Assembly (NCBI GenBank): GCA_900548485.1
Contig: URKL01000025.1
Span: 1-12,596, forward strand
Source: an uncultured Succinatimonas sp.
GTDB taxonomy: Bacteria; Pseudomonadota; Gammaproteobacteria; Enterobacterales; Succinivibrionaceae
Direction of reading: 5' to 3'
DNA: 12,596 bases
The translations under genes were made by a program, and so were the position numbers. Positions 5,287-12,596 of the stretch are shown here, one piece after another. Each line of letters opens with the position of its first letter. The first letter of the stretch is position 1. The notes beneath the pieces are model-generated. The model had not been told where the DNA came from. It was given only the letters and a program-made list of their open reading frames with translations, and did not search any database.

Positions 5287-7433
5287 ATGAATTATTAAAT
5301 AAAAGTGCTAAAGAAATTTTAAGCGACAGCGGGCCTTTATCAAATATTAAAGGCTTTGTGAGTCGTGATGGCCAGATTTATATGGCCGAAAATGTTGAAA
5401 AGACCTTTGAAAATGGTCAAATATTAGTTGCTGAGGCTGGTACTGGAACAGGTAAGACTTTTGCTTATCTCATTCCTGCTTTATTAAATGGTAAGACCAC
5501 CGTGATCTCAACAGCATCAAAAGCGCTTCAAGATCAGCTTATCAAAAAAGATTTACCTCTCATTTTTAAGCTTTTGAATTTAAAGCCACAATTTATGGCT
5601 TTAAAAGGCATTAGCAATTACTTATGTATAGCTAAATTTGAGCAATTATTAGCAGAATATAATAAGTCTCATGATTTATTTAATGATGAGGTTCAAGCTT
5701 TAGATGCACCAGTTAATCTATTAACCCCTAAGATTATCGATAAGCTAAAACAGATCTTAGAAGATCTTAAGAAAAATAGTTCCCTAGCATGTGGTGATTG
5801 TGAATTTGGCGAAATCAATTCGCGTTTTTCTAAAGATGTCGTTAAAGCTTTAACTAATGATAATTTGCAATGTAGTCGTCATAGTTGTATGTACTATGAA
5901 AGTTGTTGCGCTTTTAGTGCCAGACGTAAAGCTATTTCCTCAGCTAAGGTTGTGGTCATCAATCATGCCTTATTCTTTTCCTCTATGATGGTTGAAAATA
6001 ATTTTGAGCAAGGTGCACCCTCAATTTTATTACCTAAATATAAGCAAATAATTTTTGATGAGGCCCATGAGTTGCCTATGATAGGTAGAGAGCATCTATC
6101 TTCACAGATCGGTAGCTTTAATATCAAAATTTTAAATCAAGAACTGGGAAATTATCTAAAAAAATCTAACCTTGATATACAAGAACCTTTCCGTAAATCC
6201 TATATGGCTGTACAAGAGAGTTTTACAGATATGTTTGAATATTTGAAAACTCTGGATGAGGGAACTGGTAATGCACGCAATCTTTTGGCATATAAATATA
6301 GTGATTATGTAGAGCCTTTTAATAATGAAGAACCTTATTTTTCAAAGAAAAATGAGGTGTTTTTAAATAAAGCTCGAGCTATGTATACCTCTTTAAGATC
6401 TTTTAAAAATTATATTAAATCTATAAAAGAGAAAGACGAGGACTATTTTGGAAAATTACATGATTATATTGATGAGTTATCCAATACCTTAGTCGCATGT
6501 ATGACGATTGATGAAAAGACGGATACAAAGCCGGCAGTGGCTTCACTTACTGTATATAAATTTGGTTTTGAAATAAGACTTACTCCTTTAGAGATTGCTG
6601 ATATTTTTGGTGTATATCTTAAGAATTGTCAAAATAACGATATGGGGGTGGTTTTAACCTCTGCGACATTAAGTGTTGATCATAATTTTATTAAGTTAAA
6701 ATCTGATCTTGGTATTCCTAAAGATGATGTTGATTACATTGAGATCCCTACATTTTTTGATTATGAACATAATGCCGCTTTATATACTTCAGATAGATTC
6801 CCTGAAATAAATTCTCCAAATCGTGAAAAATATTTATGGGCGCAGGTGCGAGATTTTGTTAAACAGGCTCCTGGTGGAGTTTTTATTTTGACAACTTCTA
6901 TCTCAGCATTAAATCGTTTAGCTAAAATTATTCGTGAGGATAAAGAGCAAAAACGTAAGGTTTTATGCCAATATGAGAACTTGTCTAACACTAAAATGTT
7001 AAATGCTTTTAAGGAAGATGGTAACGCTATCTTGATAGGTAGTATTTCCTTTTGGGCTGGAGTGGATGTTAGAGGAGATGCTTTAAGCTTAGTTATTATT
7101 GATAAATTACCCTTTACATCACCTCAAGATCCTATATTTTCTGCACGTTGCCGTCATTTTGAACATAAGTCTGAGGGGAATAGAAATCGTAGCTTTATGG
7201 ACATTAGTATCCCTGAGGCGGTAATTTGTTTGCGTCAAGGTGTGGGACGTTTAATAAGGCATGAAAAAGATTGTGGGGCTATGGTAATATGTGATCCTCG
7301 TATTAAAAAGCGTGGATATGGCAATATATTTTTAAATAGCTTGCCACCTATGAAAAGAATAAATACGCCTCAGGAACTCTTAAAGTTTTTGCATAATCTA
7401 GGAGAGAGTAAGCATGAATCTAGTCGCAATTGA
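5283..7433 (+). CDS. yoaA: XPD/DinG-family ATP-dependent DNA helicase YoaA
   Basis: YoaA is a 5'-3' Fe-S superfamily 2 helicase; in E. coli it works with the clamp-loader chi subunit (HolC) in repair of stalled forks. Walker A is EAGTGTGKT (51-59), Walker B is FDEAH (258-262), and motif VI is QGVGRLIR (652-659). Four cysteines, C115 (NYLC), C197, C202 and C208, match the YoaA Fe-S ligands, and a further CxxC (170-173) lies nearby. The late motif DVRGDALSLVIIDKLPFTSP is nearly identical to E. coli YoaA. One departure: motif V reads FWAGVD with Ala at 592 where E. coli YoaA has Glu (FWEGVD). At 716 residues it exceeds the E. coli length of about 636, mostly through a longer middle region (roughly 270-440). 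The start is GTG, overlapping the rlhA stop by 4 bases. It overlaps tsaB by 20 bases, keeping the yoaA-tsaB order of E. coli. Confidence 0.93.
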   Translation: MNELLNKSAKEILSDSGPLSNIKGFVSRDGQIYMAENVEKTFENGQILVAEAGTGTGKTFAYLIPALLNGKTTVISTASKALQDQLIKKDLPLIFKLLNLKPQFMALKGISNYLCIAKFEQLLAEYNKSHDLFNDEVQALDAPVNLLTPKIIDKLKQILEDLKKNSSLACGDCEFGEINSRFSKDVVKALTNDNLQCSRHSCMYYESCCAFSARRKAISSAKVVVINHALFFSSMMVENNFEQGAPSILLPKYKQIIFDEAHELPMIGREHLSSQIGSFNIKILNQELGNYLKKSNLDIQEPFRKSYMAVQESFTDMFEYLKTLDEGTGNARNLLAYKYSDYVEPFNNEEPYFSKKNEVFLNKARAMYTSLRSFKNYIKSIKEKDEDYFGKLHDYIDELSNTLVACMTIDEKTDTKPAVASLTVYKFGFEIRLTPLEIADIFGVYLKNCQNNDMGVVLTSATLSVDHNFIKLKSDLGIPKDDVDYIEIPTFFDYEHNAALYTSDRFPEINSPNREKYLWAQVRDFVKQAPGGVFILTTSISALNRLAKIIREDKEQKRKVLCQYENLSNTKMLNAFKEDGNAILIGSISFWAGVDVRGDALSLVIIDKLPFTSPQDPIFSARCRHFEHKSEGNRNRSFMDISIPEAVICLRQGVGRLIRHEKDCGAMVICDPRIKKRGYGNIFLNSLPPMKRINTPQELLKFLHNLGESKHESSRN

Positions 7434-8106
7434 TACTTCAACAGAAAACTGCTCTGTTGCTGTTTTATCTAAAAACGGCATAAAAGTTAAAAGTCAGATT
7501 ACCCCTCAGCATCATGCCGAGCTCGTGCTAGAGATAATAAATGAGCTGTTAGAGCAAAGTTGTTTAGAGCTCAAAGACTTAGATGGAATTATTATGGGCT
7601 CAGGTCCAGGCTCATTTACAGGTGTACGTATTGCTGCCTCAACAGCTCAAGGTTTAGCTTTAGGATTAGACTTAAATGTTTGCCAAGTAAGCTCTTTGTC
7701 AGCTTTAGCAGCTCAAGCTCTCGATGGAGTTGATGAGGATTATGCCGTGGCTGCTATTGATGCTCGTATGGGTGAGGTTTATATTGCTATTTATAAGCGT
7801 ATCGGTGAAAAATTAGAAGAGCTTTTAGCTCCTGAGGTTATCACCCCAGATAAGGCTTGCCAAAAGGTTGTAGACATCATTGGTGTCGATCATGCCGTAG
7901 GTGGTGGTAGCGGTATGGAGCTTTTATATGAAGCAGGATTAAATAAGAACATCCGTAAACGTTCAGCTTTTCCTGATGCAGAATATATTTTAAAGCTAGG
8001 TAAAATTGATTTTGCCGAAGGTAAGGGTGTAGATGCTCAAGAGGCTTTACCTTTATATGTACGCAATGAAGTTACCTGGAAAAAAGTTTCTGAACAAGGT
8101 AAATAA
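7414..8106 (+). CDS. tsaB: tRNA t6A biosynthesis protein TsaB
   Basis: TsaB (YeaZ) partners TsaD and TsaE in transferring threonylcarbamoyl to A37 of ANN-decoding tRNAs. It has the ASKHA-type fold without catalysis of its own. The start MNLVAIDTSTENCSVAVL, the loop GSGPGSFTGVRIA (62-74) and DARMGEVY (116-123) are diagnostic, and the 230-residue length is standard. AGGAG at 7400-7404, inside the yoaA reading frame, lies nine bases from the ATG, and the gene overlaps yoaA by 20 bases. The pair is therefore co-transcribed. tsaD and tsaE are not in the window. Confidence 0.95.
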   Translation: MNLVAIDTSTENCSVAVLSKNGIKVKSQITPQHHAELVLEIINELLEQSCLELKDLDGIIMGSGPGSFTGVRIAASTAQGLALGLDLNVCQVSSLSALAAQALDGVDEDYAVAAIDARMGEVYIAIYKRIGEKLEELLAPEVITPDKACQKVVDIIGVDHAVGGGSGMELLYEAGLNKNIRKRSAFPDAEYILKLGKIDFAEGKGVDAQEALPLYVRNEVTWKKVSEQGK

Positions 8107-8124
8107 ACTATAGTCTTTCCGAAC

Positions 8125-8150
8125 AGATGGTAAATGTATATTTACCATCT
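8125..8150 (+). repeat. 11-bp perfect hairpin between tsaB and the MATE gene
   Basis: AGATGGTAAAT (8125-8135) and ATTTACCATCT (8140-8150) are exact complements around a 4-base loop, beginning 18 bases after the tsaB stop. Only two T's follow closely, so it is a weak intrinsic terminator at best and may instead protect or process the transcript. It contains the upstream in-frame ATG (8134) of the MATE gene, which would be paired in the RNA. Confidence 0.65.
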
Positions 8151-8178
8151 TCATTCGATCTTAAGTTCTTTAGATCAT

Positions 8179-9531
8179 ATGTCATCTTCAATCTTTGAAA
8201 ATATGCCGGTGCCAAGATTATTTTGGCACTGTGTTCTTCCTGTGTCTGTAAGCATGCTCTGTGCTTCCATATATATCGTTATCGATGGTATGTTTGTTGG
8301 CCATTATATGGGGCATGAAAGTTTGGCTGCTATAAGCCTAATGTGGCCATTACTTGCAGTATGTTTTTCATTAGGAGATTTGATTACCTCTGGTTCTTCT
8401 GTGCAAATAGGTATCTATTTAGGACGGCATGATAAGGAAAAAGCCGGGCGTATTTTTACAGTATGTACTTTGGCAATTTTTCTTTTAGCAACCCTTGCAG
8501 GAACTGCTTGTTATTTTTTTACAGATGACTTTTTATATTTACTCGGAGCTGATGCTAAGACTACCGCTTTAGGCATAAGTTATACTAAAAGCTATTGCTT
8601 TTTTATGCCTATGGTTACGCTTTTTTATACGGTAAATGGTTATTTAAGATTATGTGGTTTTCAAAAATATAGTATGTATATAAATATTTTTGTATCACTT
8701 TTAAACTTAATTTTAGATTACATATTTATTGCAGTATTAAGGCAGGGAGTATGGTCAGCTTCATTTACTACCTGTGTATCAATGACTGTCGGTACTCTTA
8801 TAGGAGCATTTCCATTTGTCTTTAAAAAAACTGAATTACAATTTATTTTAGGCGGTTTTTCAAGCAAGATTTTTTATCGTATGCTGTTTAATGGTAGTTC
8901 AACTTTTTTAACTACCAATTCTTGGTCAGTATTACAATTATGCTTTAACGCAATGCTATTACAATTAGGTGGAAGTTTGGCTGTAGGCGCAACAGCGGCA
9001 GTGATGTACCTAAATTCTGTTATTTCTATGCTTTTAATGGGTATGGCTCAAGCGCTTCAGCCTGCATTGAGTTATTGTTATGGAGCTAAACTTTTTGAGC
9101 GCGTTTATAGAATTAATCGTAAAGTTTTATTAACCTCAGGAATATTTTCTGTTCTATCGTGTGTGATTTTAGAGCTTTTTGGTGATTATGTTGTGCCTTT
9201 TTATGCTCAAGATGGCGATTATGCTTTCATGGAAATGATGAAACTGTGTTTACGAATTATTGCTATTTCCTTTTTGGTTAATTGGATAGAGACCTGCTTA
9301 GATGTATATCTTACTGCTCTTGATTCACCAGGTAGATCATTTGTGGTATCAATGTGTCGTACTTTAATATTCCCAATTGCTTTTTTATATATTTGCGCTC
9401 CTATATTTGGCCTTATAGGTATATGGCTATCGCCAACTTTTGCAGGCGTTGCTAGTGCGATTGTTAGTATTTATGCTGCAAAATCTTTGTGGAAGGAAAA
9501 GATGAAGCAATATCAGAGCGTAGAAGTATGA
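8179..9531 (+). CDS. MATE-family multidrug/organic cation exporter
   Basis: This inner-membrane antiporter expels organic cations or drugs in exchange for Na+ or H+. From residue 5 the sequence follows the MATE pattern: FENMPVPRLFWHCVLPVSVS, then YIVIDGMFVGHYMG (32-45) with the conserved Asp36, and SSVQIGIYLGRHDKEKAG (73-90). A second half follows with GGSLAVGATAAVMYLNS and QALQPALSYCYGA. About twelve hydrophobic segments can be counted. An in-frame ATG at 8134 would add 15 residues, but it lies inside the 8125-8150 hairpin and the extension is unlike MATE N-termini, so I prefer 8179 (450 residues, the usual length). Neither start has a strong ribosome site. The substrate is unknown. A link to the upstream genes is through shared transcription only. 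Confidence 0.85.
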   Translation: MSSSIFENMPVPRLFWHCVLPVSVSMLCASIYIVIDGMFVGHYMGHESLAAISLMWPLLAVCFSLGDLITSGSSVQIGIYLGRHDKEKAGRIFTVCTLAIFLLATLAGTACYFFTDDFLYLLGADAKTTALGISYTKSYCFFMPMVTLFYTVNGYLRLCGFQKYSMYINIFVSLLNLILDYIFIAVLRQGVWSASFTTCVSMTVGTLIGAFPFVFKKTELQFILGGFSSKIFYRMLFNGSSTFLTTNSWSVLQLCFNAMLLQLGGSLAVGATAAVMYLNSVISMLLMGMAQALQPALSYCYGAKLFERVYRINRKVLLTSGIFSVLSCVILELFGDYVVPFYAQDGDYAFMEMMKLCLRIIAISFLVNWIETCLDVYLTALDSPGRSFVVSMCRTLIFPIAFLYICAPIFGLIGIWLSPTFAGVASAIVSIYAAKSLWKEKMKQYQSVEV

Positions 9532-9583
9532 GTTCAAGTAATTTAAATAATGTCTTAAAGTTTTTAGAATATCTATAAATTTC

Positions 9584-9620
9584 AAGTACACCACCTATAT
9601 AGATGGTGCACTTTTAAATT
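9584..9620. terminator. terminator between convergent MATE and patB-like genes
   Basis: Bases 9584-9596 pair with 9601-9613, 11 of 13 positions matching, around an ATAT loop. The plus strand continues TTTTAAATTTT, giving a moderate U tail for transcription from the MATE gene. On the minus strand the stem begins 8 bases after the patB-like stop, so it probably serves both directions. Confidence 0.7.
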
Positions 9621-10790
9621 TTAGAGATATTGAATATTATCTTTAATTCTCTTTATAGCTTTGCGTAAGGTTTCTCGAGGAGCGGCAATATTGATACGCA
9701 TATATCCCTCGAATTCTTTACCAAAGTGTGAGCCTTTGTAAAACTCAACCTTTGCTTTTTTTAAGAAGAAATCAAAAATCTTATCTTCAGGAGCTATATC
9801 TTTAAAAGATACAAAGAGCAAATAAGTTCCCTCACGTTTAATAAACTTAGCTTTAGGAAAAATCTCTTTGAGCTCACCTACAAAATATTCTTCATTAGCA
9901 TCAATATATTGTTTAATTTCATCAACATAGTAAGCACATTTTTGGAAGGCTACTCTCATAATAGCATTGGCAAAAACATTAGGATTATTCATGCCGATCC
10001 TAGTAATTTGAGCTTGCAGAGCATCTCTTAATTTAGGATTTTTAATTATCAAATAGGAGATGATAGCGCCTGGAACATTAAAGGTTTTGGCTACAGAATG
10101 GGTCATGATGAGTTTTTCTTCAATAAGACCCTTAAGAGCTAAAGAAGACGTGAACTTAACTCCACACTTTAGGAGATCGGAGTGAATTTCATCTACATAT
10201 AAAATAATATTGTGTTTAACACAAATATCAGCAATCTTTTCTAGTTCAGAATTAGTCCAAACTCTTGAGGTAGGATTATGAGGGCTTACTAAGATAAACA
10301 TCTTTGTTTTATCTGTAATGGCTTGCTCTAAAGCATCAAAATCAAAGACAAAACTATCCTCATTTAAGACCAAAGGAACTTCTTTTATAACTCTCTCATT
10401 TAAAACGACGGCATCTTTAAGTGGTGGATAGACAGGACTATTGATAATAATTTCATCGCCTTTTTTAGAAAAAGCTTCTACACACAAGCCACAAGAGATA
10501 TTAATGCGCGGACAAAAGACAATGTCTTCTCGTTTTACTTCAATATTATTTTGTTCTTTTTGCCAAGAGATAATGCCATTGTAAAATTCATCTGCAAGAT
10601 CGGTATAACCAAATACACCATGATTAACAGTCTTAGTAAGTTCCTCAATGATTTCTTTAGGACTTTGAAAATCACTGTCAGCACAGCCCATATGGATAAG
10701 ATCGTCAACATTGTTATAGATCTTATCAAAGGTATCCCACTTAGCACAGTCAGAGCCACGACGATCAATTATTTTGTCAAAATCATGCAT
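9621..10790 (-). CDS. MalY/PatB-type PLP-dependent cystathionine beta-lyase / aminotransferase
   Basis: The family uses pyridoxal phosphate to cleave cystathionine, cysteine or similar C-S compounds by beta-elimination, giving a thiol or H2S plus 2-aminoacrylate. It opens with FDKIIDRRGSDCAKWD like MalY, then FGYTD (60-64), SPVYPPL (118-124), SPHNPTSRVW (169-178), VDEIHSDL (199-206) and HSVAKTFNVPG (231-241). K235 should be the PLP Schiff-base lysine and D200 the pyridine-N partner. MRINIAAPR near the C-terminus supplies the carboxylate arginine. Length 389 is normal. The usual Gly after NPT is Ser175. AAGGAT lies six bases before the ATG. It is third after ridA and an NhaC-type carrier, 64 bases behind the latter. 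A pure aminotransferase role is possible; E. coli MalY also modulates the maltose regulator MalT, but no maltose gene is near. Confidence 0.88.
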   Translation of the reverse strand: MHDFDKIIDRRGSDCAKWDTFDKIYNNVDDLIHMGCADSDFQSPKEIIEELTKTVNHGVFGYTDLADEFYNGIISWQKEQNNIEVKREDIVFCPRINISCGLCVEAFSKKGDEIIINSPVYPPLKDAVVLNERVIKEVPLVLNEDSFVFDFDALEQAITDKTKMFILVSPHNPTSRVWTNSELEKIADICVKHNIILYVDEIHSDLLKCGVKFTSSLALKGLIEEKLIMTHSVAKTFNVPGAIISYLIIKNPKLRDALQAQITRIGMNNPNVFANAIMRVAFQKCAYYVDEIKQYIDANEEYFVGELKEIFPKAKFIKREGTYLLFVSFKDIAPEDKIFDFFLKKAKVEFYKGSHFGKEFEGYMRINIAAPRETLRKAIKRIKDNIQYL

Positions 10791-10806
10791 TTTTATATCC
10801 TTATAA

Positions 10807-10837
10807 AAATTTACCCATGATGGTCATGGGTAAATTT
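10807..10837 (-). terminator. perfect 14-bp hairpin between carrier and lyase genes
   Basis: Bases 10807-10820 and 10824-10837 are exact complements around a 3-base loop. On the minus strand the stem ends in a T run (the complement of the A run at 10805-10809, then TATAAG), as in an intrinsic terminator for the NhaC-type gene. It begins 17 bases after that gene's stop and ends only 16 bases before the lyase ATG, leaving no room for a promoter between. Partial termination, or a processing and stability element within a shared transcript, is therefore likely. Confidence 0.75.
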
Positions 10838-10854
10838 ATGTATTCTTTTACTTT

Positions 10855-12297
10855 TTAAGCTTTGTTGTCTTCAGTAAAATTTTTTGAAAGTTTAGCAATA
10901 CCTATGCCAGTTGCACCCCAGATAAGGGCGAAGATTACACCGGTATAATTTATAAATGCATATGGGAGATATTCAAGTGTACCAACACCTAACATAGTTG
11001 CCATATATACACCAGCTGCAGTCCAAGGCAAGATTGGTTCAACAACAGTACCAGCATCTTCTGCACAACGGGAGAGGTTTTGTGGAGCTAATTTGAATTT
11101 TTTGTAAGTATCTTTGAACATTTCACCTGGAAGTAGTACAGATAACTGTCCATTTGAGGTAATACCGCAAACTAAGATGGTGGTAGCTAAGGTAGTAGCG
11201 ATTAAACCAAATACAGACTTAACTCCGCTGATTAACTTATTGATAACGATATCAAGAGATTTACCTACAGACATGGTTCCTGCAAATGCGAAGGCACAGA
11301 AGCAGATTACTAAGGTACTCATCATGGCAATCATACCACCACGTTCAAGTAATCTTGCAACATCAGGTTGGAAGGTCTGTACAAGTTCTTGATTGGCGAT
11401 CATAGATAATTTAAAACCACCGATAATAGCCTCACAGACATCACTTAAAGAGAAGCCCTGAATTAAATTAGCATTAATCATGGCAATAAATGATGATAAG
11501 AAGAGTACCGGAATGGTAGGTTTTTTGGTGAAAGAACCGATTAAAACTAAGATGGGAGGTAAAATTACTAGTAAATTAAAGGAGTAAATACTAGATAGAG
11601 AGGTAGTAATGTCAATAATTCTCTGTGGAGTTTCAATGTGAGTAATATGCTGAGAAACACCGATAATACCATAAACAATACAACAGACTAGAAAGCCAGG
11701 GCCTGTGGTCCATAACATGTGACCTATATGAGTATATAAAGGTGTACCTGCGGCAATGGAAGCTAAGTTTGTTGAGTCTGATAAAGGAGATAATTTATCA
11801 CCGAAATAGGCGCCAGAAACTACAGCTCCAGCTGCAATTGGTAAAGAAAGATTTAAACCGATTGCAACACCCATCAAAGCAACACCGATAGTACCAGCAG
11901 AACCCCAAGAGGTACCTGTACAAGTTGAGGTAATAGCTGTAAGCAAGAAAGCTGATAAATAAAAGTATGATGGATCAATATATTTAAGACCATAGTAAAC
12001 CATCATAGGGATGGTACCACCAATCATCCAGGCACCAATTAAAAGGCCTACAGAGATAAGAATTAAAATTGCTCCCATTGCTTTTGAAAGCTTATCTACA
12101 ATAGCTTGTAAGATTTCATCCCAACTATAACCATGGAAATGAGCTATAACAGCAGCTACAGTTGCTGATAATAAAATCATAGGTTCAGCTCTTAAGCCGT
12201 AGGTGATATAACCTACACCTAAAAACACAATCATAGAAAGTATTGGCAGTGTAGCCATAAAGAATGATAATTCTTTCTTTTCTCTAATTTTAGTCAT
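10855..12297 (-). CDS. nhaC: NhaC-family Na+/H+ antiporter-type carrier
   Basis: This is an integral inner-membrane transporter. NhaC members exchange Na+ for H+, but relatives carry organic acids (malate/lactate) or amino acids, so ion exchange alone is not certain. Around 11-12 hydrophobic segments are visible. The family signatures are STCTGTSWGSAGTIGVALMG (124-143) and GDKLSPLSDSTNLA (166-179). Later, GITSNGQLSVLLPGEMFKD and LPWTAAGVYMATMLGV follow the second conserved half. The 480-residue length is typical. The ribosome site AGAGG (12306-12310) overlaps the TAG stop of ridA, and 11 bases separate the two genes, so translation is coupled. Position between a RidA and a C-S lyase favours uptake of an amino acid substrate, by inference. 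Confidence 0.9.
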   Translation of the reverse strand: MTKIREKKELSFFMATLPILSMIVFLGVGYITYGLRAEPMILLSATVAAVIAHFHGYSWDEILQAIVDKLSKAMGAILILISVGLLIGAWMIGGTIPMMVYYGLKYIDPSYFYLSAFLLTAITSTCTGTSWGSAGTIGVALMGVAIGLNLSLPIAAGAVVSGAYFGDKLSPLSDSTNLASIAAGTPLYTHIGHMLWTTGPGFLVCCIVYGIIGVSQHITHIETPQRIIDITTSLSSIYSFNLLVILPPILVLIGSFTKKPTIPVLFLSSFIAMINANLIQGFSLSDVCEAIIGGFKLSMIANQELVQTFQPDVARLLERGGMIAMMSTLVICFCAFAFAGTMSVGKSLDIVINKLISGVKSVFGLIATTLATTILVCGITSNGQLSVLLPGEMFKDTYKKFKLAPQNLSRCAEDAGTVVEPILPWTAAGVYMATMLGVGTLEYLPYAFINYTGVIFALIWGATGIGIAKLSKNFTEDNKA

Positions 12298-12308
12298 GGC
12301 AAAAACCT

Positions 12309-12596
12309 CTATTTACAAGTAGCAATGCATTCAATTTCAATTTGAGCACCTTTAGGGAGATTAGATACCTCAACTAAAGAGCGAGCAGGGTATTTTGAAT
12401 CAAAGAAAGAACCATAAATTTCATTGATTTCATTAAACTTTTTTATATCAGTGACAAAAACTGTAGTCTTTAAAATATCGTCTAAAGAAGAATTATTTTC
12501 CTCAAGAATAAACTTTAGATTCAAAAGAGACTGCTTAGCTTGAGCCTTTACATCTGCAGGCATTTCACCAGTTTCTTTATCTATTGGAAGTTGACC
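12309..12596 (-). CDS. ridA: RidA-family 2-iminobutanoate/2-iminopropanoate deaminase, 5' end outside window
   Basis: RidA hydrolyses reactive enamines and imines released by PLP enzymes, protecting other PLP enzymes from 2-aminoacrylate. The visible 95 residues cover roughly the last three quarters of a protein of about 125-130. The frame stays open to the window edge and reads GQLPIDKETGEMPAD before an internal Met, which is conserved RidA sequence, so the Met at 12563 is not the start. Further matches are LKTTVFVTD, FNEINEIYGSFF, the PARSLVEV block holding the substrate-binding arginine (Arg105 in E. coli) and IEIECIA with the glutamate equivalent to Glu120. It heads the visible part of an operon with the carrier and lyase genes. 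Confidence 0.92.
   Translation of the reverse strand, partial: GQLPIDKETGEMPADVKAQAKQSLLNLKFILEENNSSLDDILKTTVFVTDIKKFNEINEIYGSFFDSKYPARSLVEVSNLPKGAQIEIECIATCK

Noticed and set aside
10551..10820. Plus-strand open frame of 89 codons opposite the lyase gene
   Set aside because: It is wholly or mostly antisense to a well-conserved PLP enzyme, has no recognisable domain, and starts inside that gene without a ribosome site.
11114..11392. Plus-strand open frame of 92 codons opposite the NhaC-type gene
   Set aside because: It is antisense to a conserved membrane transporter; the frame is a by-product of the hydrophobic codons on the other strand.
12309..12563. A complete short RidA protein of 84 residues starting at 12563
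   Set aside because: The frame continues to the window edge with conserved RidA residues (GQLPIDKETGE), so the gene is cut by the window and that Met is internal.
1..12596. A novel defence, toxin-antitoxin or mobile system
   Set aside because: Every gene of substantial length fits a known housekeeping or metabolic family, and spacing leaves no room for hidden genes beyond very short frames. The SIMPL protein is the only one without a settled function.

Overview
The window is about 12.6 kb of AT-rich chromosomal DNA, and almost every gene belongs to a recognisable housekeeping or metabolic family. I see no tRNA, rRNA, CRISPR array, transposase, integrase or phage gene. The rlhA and yoaA-tsaB content, with yoaA directly before tsaB as in Escherichia coli, points to a gammaproteobacterium. 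The low GC, the NhaC-family carrier and the stand-alone DhaM fit a host-associated anaerobe such as a member of the Succinivibrionaceae, but that placement is inference.

Layout, left to right. Bases 1-250 hold two adjacent hairpins (2-28 and 29-71) and an AT-rich leader. A DeoR-family regulator (251-1009) is followed on the same strand by a ketopantoate-reductase-family enzyme (1076-1975); a long hairpin overlaps the deoR stop. After a 238-base gap containing a promoter and a palindrome comes a single-domain DhaM (2214-2621), the phosphoryl donor of dihydroxyacetone kinase, closed by a clean intrinsic terminator (2654-2690). A second promoter leads into a plus-strand train: secreted SIMPL-domain protein (2760-3470), RlhA (3463-5286), YoaA helicase (5283-7433), TsaB (7414-8106) and a MATE exporter (8179-9531). 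The first four of these genes overlap one another by 4 to 20 bases, and two use non-ATG starts. A hairpin at 9584-9613 separates this train from a convergent minus-strand operon.

The minus-strand operon, read from the right edge, is ridA (5' end outside the window), an NhaC-family carrier (10855-12297) and a MalY/PatB-type PLP carbon-sulfur lyase (9621-10790). PatB-type lyases acting on cysteine or cystathionine by beta-elimination release 2-aminoacrylate, and RidA hydrolyses 2-aminoacrylate and related imines. The set therefore reads as a candidate uptake-and-degradation module for a sulfur amino acid. A perfect 14-bp hairpin sits between the carrier and lyase genes, 16 bases from the lyase start codon.

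The RlhA-YoaA-TsaB part combines a 23S rRNA hydroxylation enzyme, a DNA-repair helicase and a subunit of the tRNA t6A machinery. No strikingly new system is visible. The points most worth following up are the ridA-nhaC-patB module with its internal hairpin, the Glu-to-Ala change in YoaA helicase motif V, the orphan DhaM with its promoter palindrome, and the tandem hairpins at the left edge.
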